Notes: generated by a model not told the origin, from the letters alone. A stretch of DNA of 64,000 nucleotides from Campylobacter hyointestinalis subsp. lawsonii (GCF_013372165.1 NZ_CP053828.1:558001-622000); one strand, 5' to 3'; numbered from the stretch's first letter, positions 28,215 to 38,458 are shown. A program made the numbers and translations.

Positions 28215-28243
28215 TTATAATAAAAAACAAGGAGCAAAATTCT

Positions 28244-29692
28244 ATGATAAGTAAAAGAACGAAGATCGTAGCTACGGTCGGCCCTGCAAGTGATAGTTTG
28301 GAGACTATAGAGGCGTTAGCAAAAGAGGGTGTAAATGTATTTAGACTAAATTTCTCTCACGGAACACACGAATACCATAAATCAACTCTTGATAAAGTAA
28401 GACAAGCTGAAAAAAATTTAGGCATTAGACTTGGAATTTTGCAAGATATTTGCGGGCCAAAGATAAGAGTAGGAAAGCTTGAAAATCCGTTTGAACTAAA
28501 AGCCGGAGATAAACTTATAGTTGTAAAAGATGATATTATCGGAGTTCAAGTCTCTCAAAATGAGTATAAACTTAGTATAAATCATCCTGAAATCTCAAGC
28601 CTTATAAAAGAGGGCGAGTATATATATCTATATGATGGAATGATCAGAGCTAAAGTCATAAAAGTAGCAGATCAAATAGAGACGATTGTAGAAAATGATG
28701 GAGTTTTAAATTCAAATAAAGGCGTAAATTTTCCAAATACAAAGCTAAATATCGAAGTCATCACAGACAAAGATAAAAAAGATCTAGAGTGGGGTGCAAA
28801 AAATGGTGTGGATTTTGTAGCAGTTAGCTTTGTGCAAAATGCAAAAGATGTGCAAAAAGCCAAAGATCTTATAAAAGAATTTGGCGGACACGCTAAAGTT
28901 TTTGCCAAAATAGAAAAATTTGATGCAGTTGAAAATATAGATGAAATAATCTGCTTAAGCGATGGTATAATGATAGCTAGAGGCGATCTTGGTATAGAAG
29001 TTCCTTATTACAAAGTACCATCTATCCAAAAAAGTATCATAAGAAAGGCAAATGAAGCAAATAAGCCAGTCATCACAGCAACTCAGATGATGCTCTCAAT
29101 GGCAAAAAATGAAAGCGCAACAAGAGCCGAGATCAGCGACGTGGCAAACGCAGTTTTAGATGGAACTGACGCAGTTATGCTAAGCGAAGAAAGTGCTGTT
29201 GGTATAAATCCAGTCGCAGTCGTAAGAGCAATGAGCGCAACAATAGCAGAGAGCGAAAAGATATATCCTTATGGTAAATTTGATGAGTTTTCATTTACAG
29301 ATGAAACAGATATGGTAGCAAGCTCGACTTCAAGACTAGCTACTAGGATAGGAGTTTGTGCTATAGTGTCTATAACAAGCTCAGGTCAAAGTGCTGTTAA
29401 AATGGCTAGAAATCGTCCAAATATGGATATTATAGCTGTGACTCACGATGAAGAGACCGCTAGAAGCTTGACTATAGTTTGGGGTGTTGAACCCTCACTT
29501 GTCGTACAAAAAAGTAGGTTAAATATCTTACTTGCAAATGTGATTCAAGGGCTTTATAAAAAAGGTCTTATAAGTGATGAATGCACCTATATAATGACTG
29601 CTGGTTATCCAACAGGAGCTATAGGAAGCACAAATTTTATAAGAATACTTAAAAAAGATCAAATAGATTATTATTTAGACGCTGCTATATAA
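28244..29692 (+). CDS. pyk: pyruvate kinase
   Basis: Converts phosphoenolpyruvate and ADP to pyruvate and ATP. 482 residues with the family order: KIVATVGPAS near the N-terminus, RLNFSHG, the active-site region AKIEKFDAVENIDEI and MIARGDLGIEVP, then TQMMLSM and the C-terminal allosteric domain. Most Campylobacter lack phosphofructokinase, so the enzyme probably serves the lower branch only (known for the genus). It is followed by an M16 gene 10 bp later. Confidence 0.95.
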   Translation: MISKRTKIVATVGPASDSLETIEALAKEGVNVFRLNFSHGTHEYHKSTLDKVRQAEKNLGIRLGILQDICGPKIRVGKLENPFELKAGDKLIVVKDDIIGVQVSQNEYKLSINHPEISSLIKEGEYIYLYDGMIRAKVIKVADQIETIVENDGVLNSNKGVNFPNTKLNIEVITDKDKKDLEWGAKNGVDFVAVSFVQNAKDVQKAKDLIKEFGGHAKVFAKIEKFDAVENIDEIICLSDGIMIARGDLGIEVPYYKVPSIQKSIIRKANEANKPVITATQMMLSMAKNESATRAEISDVANAVLDGTDAVMLSEESAVGINPVAVVRAMSATIAESEKIYPYGKFDEFSFTDETDMVASSTSRLATRIGVCAIVSITSSGQSAVKMARNRPNMDIIAVTHDEETARSLTIVWGVEPSLVVQKSRLNILLANVIQGLYKKGLISDECTYIMTAGYPTGAIGSTNFIRILKKDQIDYYLDAAI

Positions 29693-29702
29693 CGGAGATG
29701 GT

Positions 29703-30926
29703 TTGGAAAAGTTAGAATTAAATATCAAAAATATTTCTGTTCCAGTTATTTACGAATACGACAATACTTTGCCATTAGTAAGCTTAAAGCTTGTTTTTAA
29801 GGTAGCTGGAAGCATACAAAACAAAAAGCCCGGTCTTGCTTCTATGTGCGCTGAGCTTTTAAGTGAGGGAACTAAAAAACTTGGAGTAAATGAGTTTTAT
29901 AAACGCCTTGATGAGAGAGCTGTGTATCTAAACATATCTGCTGGTTTTGAAACATTTGTTATAGAGATAGACTGCTTAAAAGAGTATTTTAAATTTGCCC
30001 TTGATAGCTTAAAAGAGCTCTTAGAAGATCCAAACTATACTGAAGAAACACTAGAAAAACTAAAAGCTCAAACTCTAGGTGATATAGCAGCAAATGCTAC
30101 TGACTTTGACTATCAAGCAAAAATAGAGCTAAATAAAATTCTTTTTGAAGGCTCTAACCTAGCAGATCCTAGCATCGGCACTAAAAGTAGCGTAGAGCTT
30201 ATAAATTTAGAAGATATCAGAGATTTTATAAGCTCAAATTTAGATATATCAAATTTATTTTTAGTATTAGGTGGAGATGTTAGATTTGATTTTGCTGATT
30301 TTATAAATTTACTAGAGCCTCTAAATTTAGGTGAAAAAAGAGAGCTTAAAAAGATTGTTACAAGTAGTTCTAAGCAAAAGAAGATTATAAAAAAAGATAG
30401 TGAGCAAGCTTACGTGTATTTTGGGGCTCCATTTAATGTGCCACCACAGCAAAAATTTATGGCTAACGTGGCTATGTTTATACTAGGAAGTAGCGGGTTT
30501 GGCTCTAGATTTATGGAAGAAATTCGTGTAAAAAGAGGCTTGGCATACTCTGTTTATATAATGAATTTTTTAAATTTATCAAATACTTCGGCGATGGGAT
30601 ATCTGCAAACAAAAAATGAAAGCAAAGATGAAGCAGTAAAAGTGGTGCTTAGTGAGCTTGAGAAATTTGTAAAATTTGGCGTAACAAGTAAAGAGCTTGA
30701 CGCTGCTAAGAGTTTTTTGCTAGGTAGTGAGCCGCTTAGCAAAGAGACGCTTTTTAAGCGTTTGGATATAGCTCAAAATGACTATTATATGGGTTATGAA
30801 CTCGGTGAATTTGATAAAAATTTAGAAAAAATCAAAAATCTTGAGTTAAAAACGCTCAACGATTTTATCCTCTCTCACAAAGAGATATTAGATCAATCAT
30901 TTGCCATAATCACAAATGAAATTTGA
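29703..30926 (+). CDS. M16 family protein without the catalytic motif
   Basis: 407 residues with the two-repeat M16 (insulinase/pitrilysin) layout, including the conserved RGLAYSVY and EEIRVKRG of the C-terminal half. The zinc motif HxxEH, expected where GLASMCAELLSEGT stands (about 44-57), is absent: both histidines and the glutamate are replaced. It is therefore a non-peptidase homologue, or the inactive partner of a heterodimer. The start is TTG with GGAG 7 nt upstream. The last 11 bp overlap recG. Confidence 0.87.
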   Translation: MEKLELNIKNISVPVIYEYDNTLPLVSLKLVFKVAGSIQNKKPGLASMCAELLSEGTKKLGVNEFYKRLDERAVYLNISAGFETFVIEIDCLKEYFKFALDSLKELLEDPNYTEETLEKLKAQTLGDIAANATDFDYQAKIELNKILFEGSNLADPSIGTKSSVELINLEDIRDFISSNLDISNLFLVLGGDVRFDFADFINLLEPLNLGEKRELKKIVTSSSKQKKIIKKDSEQAYVYFGAPFNVPPQQKFMANVAMFILGSSGFGSRFMEEIRVKRGLAYSVYIMNFLNLSNTSAMGYLQTKNESKDEAVKVVLSELEKFVKFGVTSKELDAAKSFLLGSEPLSKETLFKRLDIAQNDYYMGYELGEFDKNLEKIKNLELKTLNDFILSHKEILDQSFAIITNEI

Positions 30927-32739
30927 AACTAGCGACACAAAAGAGCTTAAAGATATAGGCATAAGCTCTTTGCTAGATCTCGCTCTTAGGTTTCCTAAAA
31001 GTTATGATGATCTAAGCATCAAAGACAGACCAAATGAAGGTATAAATACCGTCCAAATAGAGATCAAATTTAGCAAAAGAAGTGCTTCTATGCTAAGTGT
31101 GATTGCTTTTTGTATTACTTGGAACGTAGAAGTAAGAGTTGTGATTTTTAATGCCAAACCATGGCACTACTCTACTTTTAGAAGTAAAAAGATCATTTTT
31201 ATAAATGCAAGATCAGTCTATGCTTATGGTAGTTGGCAGTTTATAAATCCAAAAGTCGTCACTAAAATAGGCTCTATATTGCCACACTATAAAACAAGTA
31301 TGCAAGACTCAAAGCTTGCTAAACTGATACGAAAATATGTAACTCATCAAAATCTTAGCAATGAAGGCTTAAACGAAAATGAGATAAATTTGCTTTTAAA
31401 AATTCACGAAAACAGCTCTGAGAGCGTAAATATTATATCAAATTTAAAACAAGACAAAAATGCTGTAAATATACTTAAATTTATAGAAATTTATAATTAT
31501 ATGAAAAAGCTTAACGGTAAAAAAATAAATTTTAAAGCTGAAAAATTTGATATTTTTGACATTACAAGCTGGATAAGCTCACTTCCTTTTAAGCCTACAA
31601 ATGACCAAATAAATGCTTTGCAAGACATAAAAAACGATTTTTTAAAGGGTGAGGCTTCAAAACGCGTTGTTATGGGAGATGTGGGTAGCGGAAAAACTCT
31701 AGTTATCTTAGGAGCTGCTCTTATGGTATATCCAAAAACAGCGATTTTAATGGCGCCGACTAGCATTTTGGCTGAACAAATTTATAGTGAGGCAAAAAGG
31801 TTGTTACCTGAGTTTATGAACGTGATGCTAGTCAAAAAAGGTGCAAAAGATAGTGATTTTAAAGGAGTAAATTTGATCATAGGAACGCACGTTTTGCTTT
31901 ATCAAAGCTTACCTAAAGTTCCGCTAGTAATGGTTGATGAGCAGCATAGATTTGGCTCAAATCAGCGTCAAAAGATAGACGAACTTACAAAAAGCACTCT
32001 TACTAAAGCTCATTTTTTGCAGTTTAGCGCTACGCCGATCCCTAGAACACTTAGTCTTATCCGCTCAGAACTAGTCAGTTTTAGTTTTTTAAAAGAGATA
32101 CCATTTAAGAAAAATATCCATACGATTTTGATTCAAAACGATGGATTTAACTCTTTAATGTCTCATATAAAAGCTCAAATTTCAGCTGGTAAGCAAGCTA
32201 TCATCGTATATCCTTTGGTTGAGGTTAGCGAAGTTAGCAACTATCAAAGTTTAAGTGAAGCTAGTTCTTTTTGGATGTCTAAATTTAAAAATATTTTCAT
32301 AACTCACGGGAAAGATAAGCTAAAAGATGAAGTTCTAAAAGATTTTAAAGAACATGGAGATATCTTGCTTACGACGACGGTTGTTGAAGTTGGTATATCA
32401 CTTCCTAGACTTAGTACGATAGTCATTGTAGCAGCTGAACTTTTAGGACTTGCCACTCTTCATCAGCTAAGAGGCAGAGTAGGGCGAAATGGCGGAGAAG
32501 GTTGGTGCTATCTTTATACTAAACTTAAAAATATACCGCCAAGACTAAAGGAATTTGCATCTACTCTTGATGGATTTTTAGTATCTGAGATAGATCTTAA
32601 AAATAGACAAGCAGGGGATATTTTAGATGGCAGACTTCAGCACGGCGCTACTTTTGAGTATTATGATATGGAAGAGAGTATAACTATAGAGGCTAAACGC
32701 AGACTCTCGCTTTTTAAAAAGTCAAATTTAAGTGAATAA
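30916..32739 (+). CDS. recG: ATP-dependent DNA helicase RecG
   Basis: Branch-migration helicase that remodels stalled forks and Holliday junctions. 607 residues, shorter than E. coli RecG (about 693) with a reduced N-terminal wedge domain. Helicase motifs are Walker A GDVGSGKT (254-261), MAPTSILAEQ, VDEQHRFG (DEQH), QFSATPIPRTL, TTVVEVGI and HQLRGRVGRNG. It overlaps the M16 gene by 11 bp. The short form is typical of epsilonproteobacteria. Confidence 0.93.
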   Translation: MKFETSDTKELKDIGISSLLDLALRFPKSYDDLSIKDRPNEGINTVQIEIKFSKRSASMLSVIAFCITWNVEVRVVIFNAKPWHYSTFRSKKIIFINARSVYAYGSWQFINPKVVTKIGSILPHYKTSMQDSKLAKLIRKYVTHQNLSNEGLNENEINLLLKIHENSSESVNIISNLKQDKNAVNILKFIEIYNYMKKLNGKKINFKAEKFDIFDITSWISSLPFKPTNDQINALQDIKNDFLKGEASKRVVMGDVGSGKTLVILGAALMVYPKTAILMAPTSILAEQIYSEAKRLLPEFMNVMLVKKGAKDSDFKGVNLIIGTHVLLYQSLPKVPLVMVDEQHRFGSNQRQKIDELTKSTLTKAHFLQFSATPIPRTLSLIRSELVSFSFLKEIPFKKNIHTILIQNDGFNSLMSHIKAQISAGKQAIIVYPLVEVSEVSNYQSLSEASSFWMSKFKNIFITHGKDKLKDEVLKDFKEHGDILLTTTVVEVGISLPRLSTIVIVAAELLGLATLHQLRGRVGRNGGEGWCYLYTKLKNIPPRLKEFASTLDGFLVSEIDLKNRQAGDILDGRLQHGATFEYYDMEESITIEAKRRLSLFKKSNLSE

Positions 32740-32828
32740 AAAAGCTAAATTTAAATAAATTGCATTTGATTTATTGAGTAGTTATCAAATTTACAGTAAA
32801 ATATATAAACAATAAAAAAAGGAAACTT

Positions 32829-33476
32829 ATGGAAACATATCTTAAAAAAGCATTAATAATAATATCTTTGTTTGTTTTTGTCGGTTGCGGCAACAAAAAC
32901 GATGCTGAGCTTTACAATCTCAGCCCAGAAGAGTGGTATTCGCAAATTCTTAAAGATATACAAAATTCGGATTTAGAAGAAGCGGATAAACATTATATAT
33001 CGTTTTCTAGTGAGCATATATCGTCTCCTCTTTTAGAGCAAATGTTGCTTATCTTAGCTCAAGCAAATGTAAATGACGAGAAGTACGAAACGGCAAATGC
33101 TTATCTTGATGAATATATAAGAAGATATGGCACAAAAGAGAAGATAGAGTTTGCAAACTATATGAAGATAAAAGCAAATTTCGATTCATTTTCAAAACCA
33201 AATCGCAACCAAAAGCTTATGCAAGATAGTATAGAAGCGATAGAAAACTTTTTAAAAAACTATCCGGCTACCCAGTACAGACCGCTCATTGAAACTATGC
33301 TTGTTAAGTTCAAACTTGCGCAGTATTATTTAGATACGCAAATTTATAGCCTATATGATAGGACAGACAGACAAGAATCAGCTACTATTTACAAAGAGAA
33401 GCTAGATGTTTCGCCACTAAATGGCGTAGATATGATAGAGCCTACGCTCCCTTGGTATATGAGAGCCTTTGAATAG
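32829..33476 (+). CDS. bamD: outer membrane assembly lipoprotein BamD
   Basis: 215-residue lipoprotein of the BAM complex that folds outer-membrane beta-barrels. The signal peptide ends in FVFVGC with the lipidated Cys20. The remainder is helical TPR-like repeats (YETANAYLDEYIRRYGTKEK is one). Lon follows 8 bp later, the order known in C. jejuni (Cj1074c-Cj1073c). Confidence 0.87.
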   Translation: METYLKKALIIISLFVFVGCGNKNDAELYNLSPEEWYSQILKDIQNSDLEEADKHYISFSSEHISSPLLEQMLLILAQANVNDEKYETANAYLDEYIRRYGTKEKIEFANYMKIKANFDSFSKPNRNQKLMQDSIEAIENFLKNYPATQYRPLIETMLVKFKLAQYYLDTQIYSLYDRTDRQESATIYKEKLDVSPLNGVDMIEPTLPWYMRAFE

Positions 33477-33484
33477 GAGAAATA

Positions 33485-35881
33485 ATGCAGATAAAGAGTT
33501 CTAAAACATTTCCGTCAAATCTTCCTGTTATAGTAGAAGATGAGCTATTTTTATATCCTTTTATGATAACTCCATTGTTTTTAAACGATGAGCAAAATTT
33601 AAAAGCTCTTGATGTGGCTTTGCAAGAAGGTAGTCAAATTTTAGTCGTTTCATCAAAACCGCAAAATGAAACTATAAGAGATTTTGATGCTTGCTATGAT
33701 GCTGGAGTTATAGGAAGTGTTATGAGAAAAGTACAGCTTCCAGATGGTAGAGTAAAAATTTTATTTCAAGGAAATTTAAAAGGTAAGATAACTGAACGAG
33801 TAAGCGTAGATCCTATGATAGCTACTGTTGATGTTATTGATGTTCAAAGACCATCATCTCAAAAAGTAGATGCACTTTTGAGTGTTTTAAGAGAAAAGGT
33901 TAAAAGCTTAAGTCTTTTAAACCATTTTTTCCCGCCAGATCTTCTAAAAACTATAGATGAAAGTATGGAAGCAACTAGGGTTTGTGATCTTATACTAAGC
34001 AGTTTAAGGCTAAAAAAAAGTATGGCTTATACTCTTTTTATCGAAGAGAATTTAGAAAATAGAATTCTAAAGATAGTTGATTATGTCATAGAAGAGATAG
34101 AGGCCTATAAACTCCAAAAAGAGATAAAAACAAAAGTTCATTCTAAAATTGATAAGGTAAATAAAGAATACTTTTTAAAAGAACAGTTAAAAGAGATACA
34201 AAAAGAATTAGGCGGCGATAGTAGCAAAGAAGAAGAGATAAGCGAGTATAGAGATAAGCTAGAAGCTAAAAAACCATATATGGGAGAAGATGCTTATAAG
34301 GAGATCAAAAAACAGATAGATCGGCTTTCTCGTATGCATCCTGATGGATCTGAGTTTAGTATGACTAGCGGATATCTTGACTGGGCGTTGGACGTACCAT
34401 TTGGAAGTTTGGTTAAAAAGAAGCTTGGCGTAAATGACGTAGAAACTCAGCTAGGTAGTGATCATTATGGACTTGAAAAACCAAAAAGACGTATAGTAGA
34501 GTATTTTGGGCTTAGAGAACTTTTAGAACTAAGAGGCCTTGCTAGTAAGACAAATAACGGTGTTATTTTATGTTTTGTAGGGCCTCCTGGCGTGGGTAAG
34601 ACAAGCCTTGCAAACTCTATTTCAAAAGCTTTAAAAAGAGAGCTTGTACGTATAGCTTTAGGCGGTCTTGAAGATGTAAATGAGCTAAGAGGTCATCGTC
34701 GCACATACATAGGAGCTATGCCAGGACGTATAGTACAAGGGCTTATAGAAGCTAAAAGTATGAACCCAGTAATTGTGCTAGATGAGATAGATAAACTAGC
34801 AAGATCTTATAAAGGCGATCCTACTGCTGTTTTGCTAGAGATTCTAGATCCAGAGCAAAACTCTAAATTTAGAGATTATTATCTAAATTTTGATATAGAT
34901 CTTAGCAAAGTTATATTTATAGCTACGGCAAATGACATATCTTTGATACCAGCACCACTTAGGGATAGGATGGAGTTTATACAACTAAATAGCTATACTC
35001 CGCAAGAAAAATTTGAGATAGCAAAAAAGTATCTTATCCCTCAAGAGCTAAAAAAACACGGTCTTAAACCAAGTGAAGTTAGCATCACAAAAGACGCTTT
35101 AAATTTGATTATTGAAGAATATACAAGAGAAAGCGGAGTGAGAAATTTAAGACGAAGGATAGCAGATATCTTAAGAAAAGTCGCACTTAAAATTCTTTTA
35201 AAAGAGAGTGAGAAAGTCAGCGTAACTCCTAAAAATTTAAAAGAGTTCTTAGAGAAAAAAATTTACGAGATAGACAGCGTAGATAAGAAAAATCAAATCG
35301 GTATAGTAAATGGACTTGCATGGACTAGTGTCGGCGGAGATGTTTTAAAGATAGAAGCCATAAAAATACGTGGAAAAGGCAGTTTGCAAATAACAGGTCA
35401 GCTAGGCGACGTGATGAAAGAATCAGCACAAATAGCTTTTAGCCTTATAAAAACATTGATAGATAACAAAACCATAACCATACCAAAAACATTAAATTTC
35501 AAAGATGATAAAGGTAAAGAGATAGCAGTTTATAACGCTTATGATCTTCATATCCACGTCCCTGAGGGTGCTACGCCAAAAGACGGACCTAGTGCTGGTA
35601 TCACGATGAGTACCGCTATAGCTTCAATCTTGAGTAATAAATTTGTAAAAAGCGATGTAGCGATGACTGGAGAGATAACCTTAAGCGGAAAAGTTCTTCC
35701 TATAGGTGGGCTTAAAGAAAAACTTATAGCTGCATACAAAGCAAAGATCAAAACGGCTTTGATACCGCGTAAAAACTATGATAGAGATTTAGACGAGATC
35801 CCAGCTGAGGTCAAAGACAATATGTCGATAATCCCAGTTGATACTATAAATGACGTCTTAGAACACGCGTTAGTAAGATAG
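33485..35881 (+). CDS. lon: ATP-dependent protease Lon
   Basis: Cytosolic AAA+ serine protease for damaged and regulatory proteins. 798 residues: the N-terminal substrate domain (about 1-200), a coiled linker, Walker A GPPGVGKTS (366-374), Walker B VIVLDEIDKL, and the protease domain with the catalytic Ser703 in PKDGPSAGITM and Lys746 in GGLKEK. It follows bamD by 8 bp and ends before a strong hairpin. Confidence 0.96.
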   Translation: MQIKSSKTFPSNLPVIVEDELFLYPFMITPLFLNDEQNLKALDVALQEGSQILVVSSKPQNETIRDFDACYDAGVIGSVMRKVQLPDGRVKILFQGNLKGKITERVSVDPMIATVDVIDVQRPSSQKVDALLSVLREKVKSLSLLNHFFPPDLLKTIDESMEATRVCDLILSSLRLKKSMAYTLFIEENLENRILKIVDYVIEEIEAYKLQKEIKTKVHSKIDKVNKEYFLKEQLKEIQKELGGDSSKEEEISEYRDKLEAKKPYMGEDAYKEIKKQIDRLSRMHPDGSEFSMTSGYLDWALDVPFGSLVKKKLGVNDVETQLGSDHYGLEKPKRRIVEYFGLRELLELRGLASKTNNGVILCFVGPPGVGKTSLANSISKALKRELVRIALGGLEDVNELRGHRRTYIGAMPGRIVQGLIEAKSMNPVIVLDEIDKLARSYKGDPTAVLLEILDPEQNSKFRDYYLNFDIDLSKVIFIATANDISLIPAPLRDRMEFIQLNSYTPQEKFEIAKKYLIPQELKKHGLKPSEVSITKDALNLIIEEYTRESGVRNLRRRIADILRKVALKILLKESEKVSVTPKNLKEFLEKKIYEIDSVDKKNQIGIVNGLAWTSVGGDVLKIEAIKIRGKGSLQITGQLGDVMKESAQIAFSLIKTLIDNKTITIPKTLNFKDDKGKEIAVYNAYDLHIHVPEGATPKDGPSAGITMSTAIASILSNKFVKSDVAMTGEITLSGKVLPIGGLKEKLIAAYKAKIKTALIPRKNYDRDLDEIPAEVKDNMSIIPVDTINDVLEHALVR

Positions 35882-35906
35882 ACAAAAGCAGTTTTATATC
35901 CAAATT

Positions 35907-35930
35907 TAAACGCCTTTAAAAAGGCGTTTA
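35907..35930 (+). terminator. hairpin after lon
   Basis: Perfect 11-bp inverted repeat TAAACGCCTTT / AAAGGCGTTTA with a 2-nt centre, 25 bp after the lon stop. The stem is GC-rich for this genome, but the following T-run is weak. Confidence 0.65.
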
Positions 35931-36145
35931 ATATACTTATATTTATCAGTAATAGTTATAAATTTAACAAAACCTAGAAAAATGCGTTTTATCTATATGA
36001 TATTGTTTTAAGTTTTAGTGCTGATTTTTGGGGGTTAAAAGTATGCGGTATAGATTAAATAAAGAAAAAATAGCCAAATCGACTTAGAAAGCATACTTAA
36101 AAATGATATATTTAAGCTTAGTTTTAATCTTTTTTGCTTTCAAAA

Positions 36146-36399
36146 TTGATGATTATAATACTTGATAATAACAATACCGCTTTTAATATCGATATTATGA
36201 TGGAGTTGGACGCTGAAGTGCTTTGCAAAATCTATTTAAAAACGGAACATTATATACACAGAAAGATTTAGGATACAACAACGATTTTAATTCTAAAAAT
36301 GCAGTAGCAATTTCCACTTTAGCTATACTGGCTTACTACTACAGATACAAAAACACAATCAATAAAATTTATCTTCATTTAAAAATTATTATTATTTAA
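36146..36399 (+). pseudogene. degraded gene fragment, function unknown
   Basis: Within the 563-bp gap between lon and katA, one frame from 36146 reads LDNNNTAFNIDIMMELDAEV and stops shortly after. The +2 frame from 36217 then continues protein-like as ALQNLFKNGTLYTQKDLGYN and AVAISTLAILAYYYRYK to a stop at 36397. Two joined frames with protein-like composition suggest a broken gene. I do not recognise it. The rest of the gap (35931-36145) shows only short stop-rich frames. Confidence 0.35.
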
Positions 36400-36422
36400 A
36401 GATTATAATTTTTAAATAATAA
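36389..36422. promoter_or_regulatory. katA promoter inside a 12-bp inverted repeat (candidate PerR/Fur site)
   Basis: TTATTATTTAAA (36389-36400) and TTTAAATAATAA (36411-36422) are perfect inverted arms around a 10-nt spacer that contains TATAAT (36404-36409). A -10 box inside a palindrome 23 bp before katA is well placed for repression. Campylobacter katA is known to be PerR-controlled, so PerR or Fur is the likely ligand, though the match to the PerR consensus is partial. Confidence 0.55.
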
Positions 36423-36444
36423 ATTTTATTAATAAAGGAAAAAT

Positions 36445-37878
36445 ATGGCAAACTTATTAAACACTGCTAGTGGTAATCCAATAGCTGACAACCAAAATAG
36501 TTTAACAGCAGGTGCTAGGGGGCCTGTTTTACTTCAAGATTATCAATTGATTGAGAAACTTGCATTCCAAAACAGAGAGAGAATCCCAGAAAGAACCGTC
36601 CATGCCAAAGGTAGTGGAGCTTATGGTGAGCTAGAGATCACAGAGGATATATCTAAATTTACAAAGGCTTCTGTTTTACAAAAAGGCGAAAAAACCAAAC
36701 TTTTCATCCGTTTTTCAACAGTTGCTGGTGAGGCTGGTGCGGCTGATGCTGAAAGAGATGTGCGTGGATTTGCTATCAAATTTTATACAAAAGAGGGCAA
36801 CTGGGATCTAGTAGGAAATAACACACCGACATTTTTCATAAAAGATGGTATGAAATTCCCAGACTTTATTCATACTCAAAAAAGAGATCCAAAAACTCAT
36901 CTAAGATCAAATAACGCAGCGTGGGACTTCTGGACTTTAAACCCTGAAACATTACACCAAGTAACTATCCTTATGAGCGATCGTGGAATTCCTGCTAGCT
37001 ATCGTCATATGCACGGATTTGGCTCTCATACTTATAGTCTTATAAATGATAAAGGTGAGAGATTTTGGGTTAAATTTCACTTCAAAACTCGCCAAGGTAT
37101 CAAAAATCTAACAAACGAAGAAGCGGCTAAAATAATAGCAAAAGATAGAGAGAGCCACCAAAGAGACCTATATGAAGCGATTGATAAAGGAGACTTTCCA
37201 AAATGGGATTTTAAAATTCAAATTATGAGCGAAGAACAAGCAAATAATGCTAAATTTAATCCATTTGACCTAACCAAAATTTGGCCACACAAAGACTATC
37301 CACTAATACCAGTTGGTGTGATGACTTTAAATAAAAATCCTGAAAATTACTTTAACGAAGTAGAGCAAGCAGCATTTAGCCCAAGCAATATAGTCCCAGG
37401 TATCGGATATAGCCCAGATAGAATGCTACAAGCTAGAATTTTCAGCTATCCAGATGCTCAAAGATATAGAATAGGCGTGCATTATCAACAATTAGCAGTC
37501 AATAAACCAGTCGTAGAAGTTAATAACTACTATGTTGGCGGTGCTATGAATAATGGTAGCTACAAACAAGAGCCACACGCTTATTATGAGCCAAATAGCT
37601 TTGGTGGGCCAGTAGAGAGTGCTAAATTTGCTGAGCCTGATCTAGCGATCGGCGATGTGGCGCAAAAATTTAACCATAGAGAGTATTATGCTGATTACTA
37701 CACAGATCCAAGAGCCTTATACAAGATACTTCCAGCTGATGAAAAAAATAGACTTTACTCAAATATTGCTGAGAGTATGGAAGGCGTAAAAGATGAGATA
37801 ATCCAAAGAGCGATTTCTCACTTCGAGCAGATAGACCCAGAATACGCAAAAGGCGTTAAAGCGGCTTTGGCTAAATGA
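36445..37878 (+). CDS. katA: catalase KatA
   Basis: Haem catalase, 477 residues, small-subunit clade 3 type. The catalytic His53 is in [12 protein letters not shown], the family signature [20 protein letters not shown] follows, and the haem-ligand Tyr is in [13 protein letters not shown]. No signal peptide. AAGGAAA precedes the ATG. The next gene encodes the ankyrin protein known in C. jejuni (Cj1386) to be needed for full KatA activity and haem loading. Confidence 0.96.
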   Translation: MANLLNTASGNPIADNQNSLTAGARGPVLLQDYQLIEKLAFQNRERIPERTVHAKGSGAYGELEITEDISKFTKASVLQKGEKTKLFIRFSTVAGEAGAADAERDVRGFAIKFYTKEGNWDLVGNNTPTFFIKDGMKFPDFIHTQKRDPKTHLRSNNAAWDFWTLNPETLHQVTILMSDRGIPASYRHMHGFGSHTYSLINDKGERFWVKFHFKTRQGIKNLTNEEAAKIIAKDRESHQRDLYEAIDKGDFPKWDFKIQIMSEEQANNAKFNPFDLTKIWPHKDYPLIPVGVMTLNKNPENYFNEVEQAAFSPSNIVPGIGYSPDRMLQARIFSYPDAQRYRIGVHYQQLAVNKPVVEVNNYYVGGAMNNGSYKQEPHAYYEPNSFGGPVESAKFAEPDLAIGDVAQKFNHREYYADYYTDPRALYKILPADEKNRLYSNIAESMEGVKDEIIQRAISHFEQIDPEYAKGVKAALAK

Positions 37879-37907
37879 TAAACCACTCCCTCATATTTGG
37901 GGGAGAT

Positions 37908-37951
37908 ATTGTAAATTTAAGTATCATAAAAATGGAATTTAAATTTACAAT
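37908..37951 (+). repeat. 13-bp inverted repeat in the katA-ankyrin spacer
   Basis: ATTGTAAATTTAA (37908-37920) and TTAAATTTACAAT (37939-37951), perfect arms with an 18-nt loop. The second arm ends directly against the RBS AAGGAT of the ankyrin gene. A smaller CTCCC/GGGAG hairpin lies upstream at about 37886-37905. In mRNA these could set message ends or the expression ratio of the two genes. Confidence 0.55.
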
Positions 37952-37962
37952 AAGGATAGAAA

Positions 37963-38451
37963 ATGATAACACTAGAAGAAGAAAAAAGATACGAAGAGCT
38001 TTGCGGATATGCCTTTGATTTTGCTAGGCATAATGAGTGCAGTGAGCTTGAAAAGATGATAAACGCAGGACTTAATCCAAATTTAAAAAATCATAAAGGC
38101 GATAGTTTGCTTATGTTAGCAGCTTATAATGGATCATTTGAAACTACAAAAATGCTTATCCAAAAGGGTGCTAGAGTAGATGAGAGAAACGATAGAGGTC
38201 AAACTCCACTTGCTGGGGTATGCTTTAAAGGCAATCTTGAAATGACAAAACTTTTAGTCGAAAATGGCGCCGATATAGACGCAAATAACGGAATGGGGCT
38301 AACTCCATATAGTTTTGCTATAATGTTTGGTAGAAGTAAGATCGCTTCTTATTTACTAAGCAAAAGCAAAAAAAGAAGTATTTTAAAAATAATTAGCGCA
38401 AAATTTATTAAGCTTTTTAGTAAAAAAGCTAATTCGCAAGTAGCACTTTAA
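37963..38451 (+). CDS. ankyrin-repeat protein (Cj1386-like catalase partner)
   Basis: 162 residues with three to four ankyrin repeats (about 37-130: GDSLLMLAAYNGSFETTKML, GQTPLAGVCFKGNLEMTKLL, GLTPYSFAIMFGRSKIA) and a basic C-terminal tail. No export signal. The C. jejuni gene in this position, Cj1386, helps deliver haem to KatA; the same role is inferred from synteny. A hairpin terminator follows. Confidence 0.85.
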   Translation: MITLEEEKRYEELCGYAFDFARHNECSELEKMINAGLNPNLKNHKGDSLLMLAAYNGSFETTKMLIQKGARVDERNDRGQTPLAGVCFKGNLEMTKLLVENGADIDANNGMGLTPYSFAIMFGRSKIASYLLSKSKKRSILKIISAKFIKLFSKKANSQVAL

Positions 38452-38458
38452 TGCCTTA

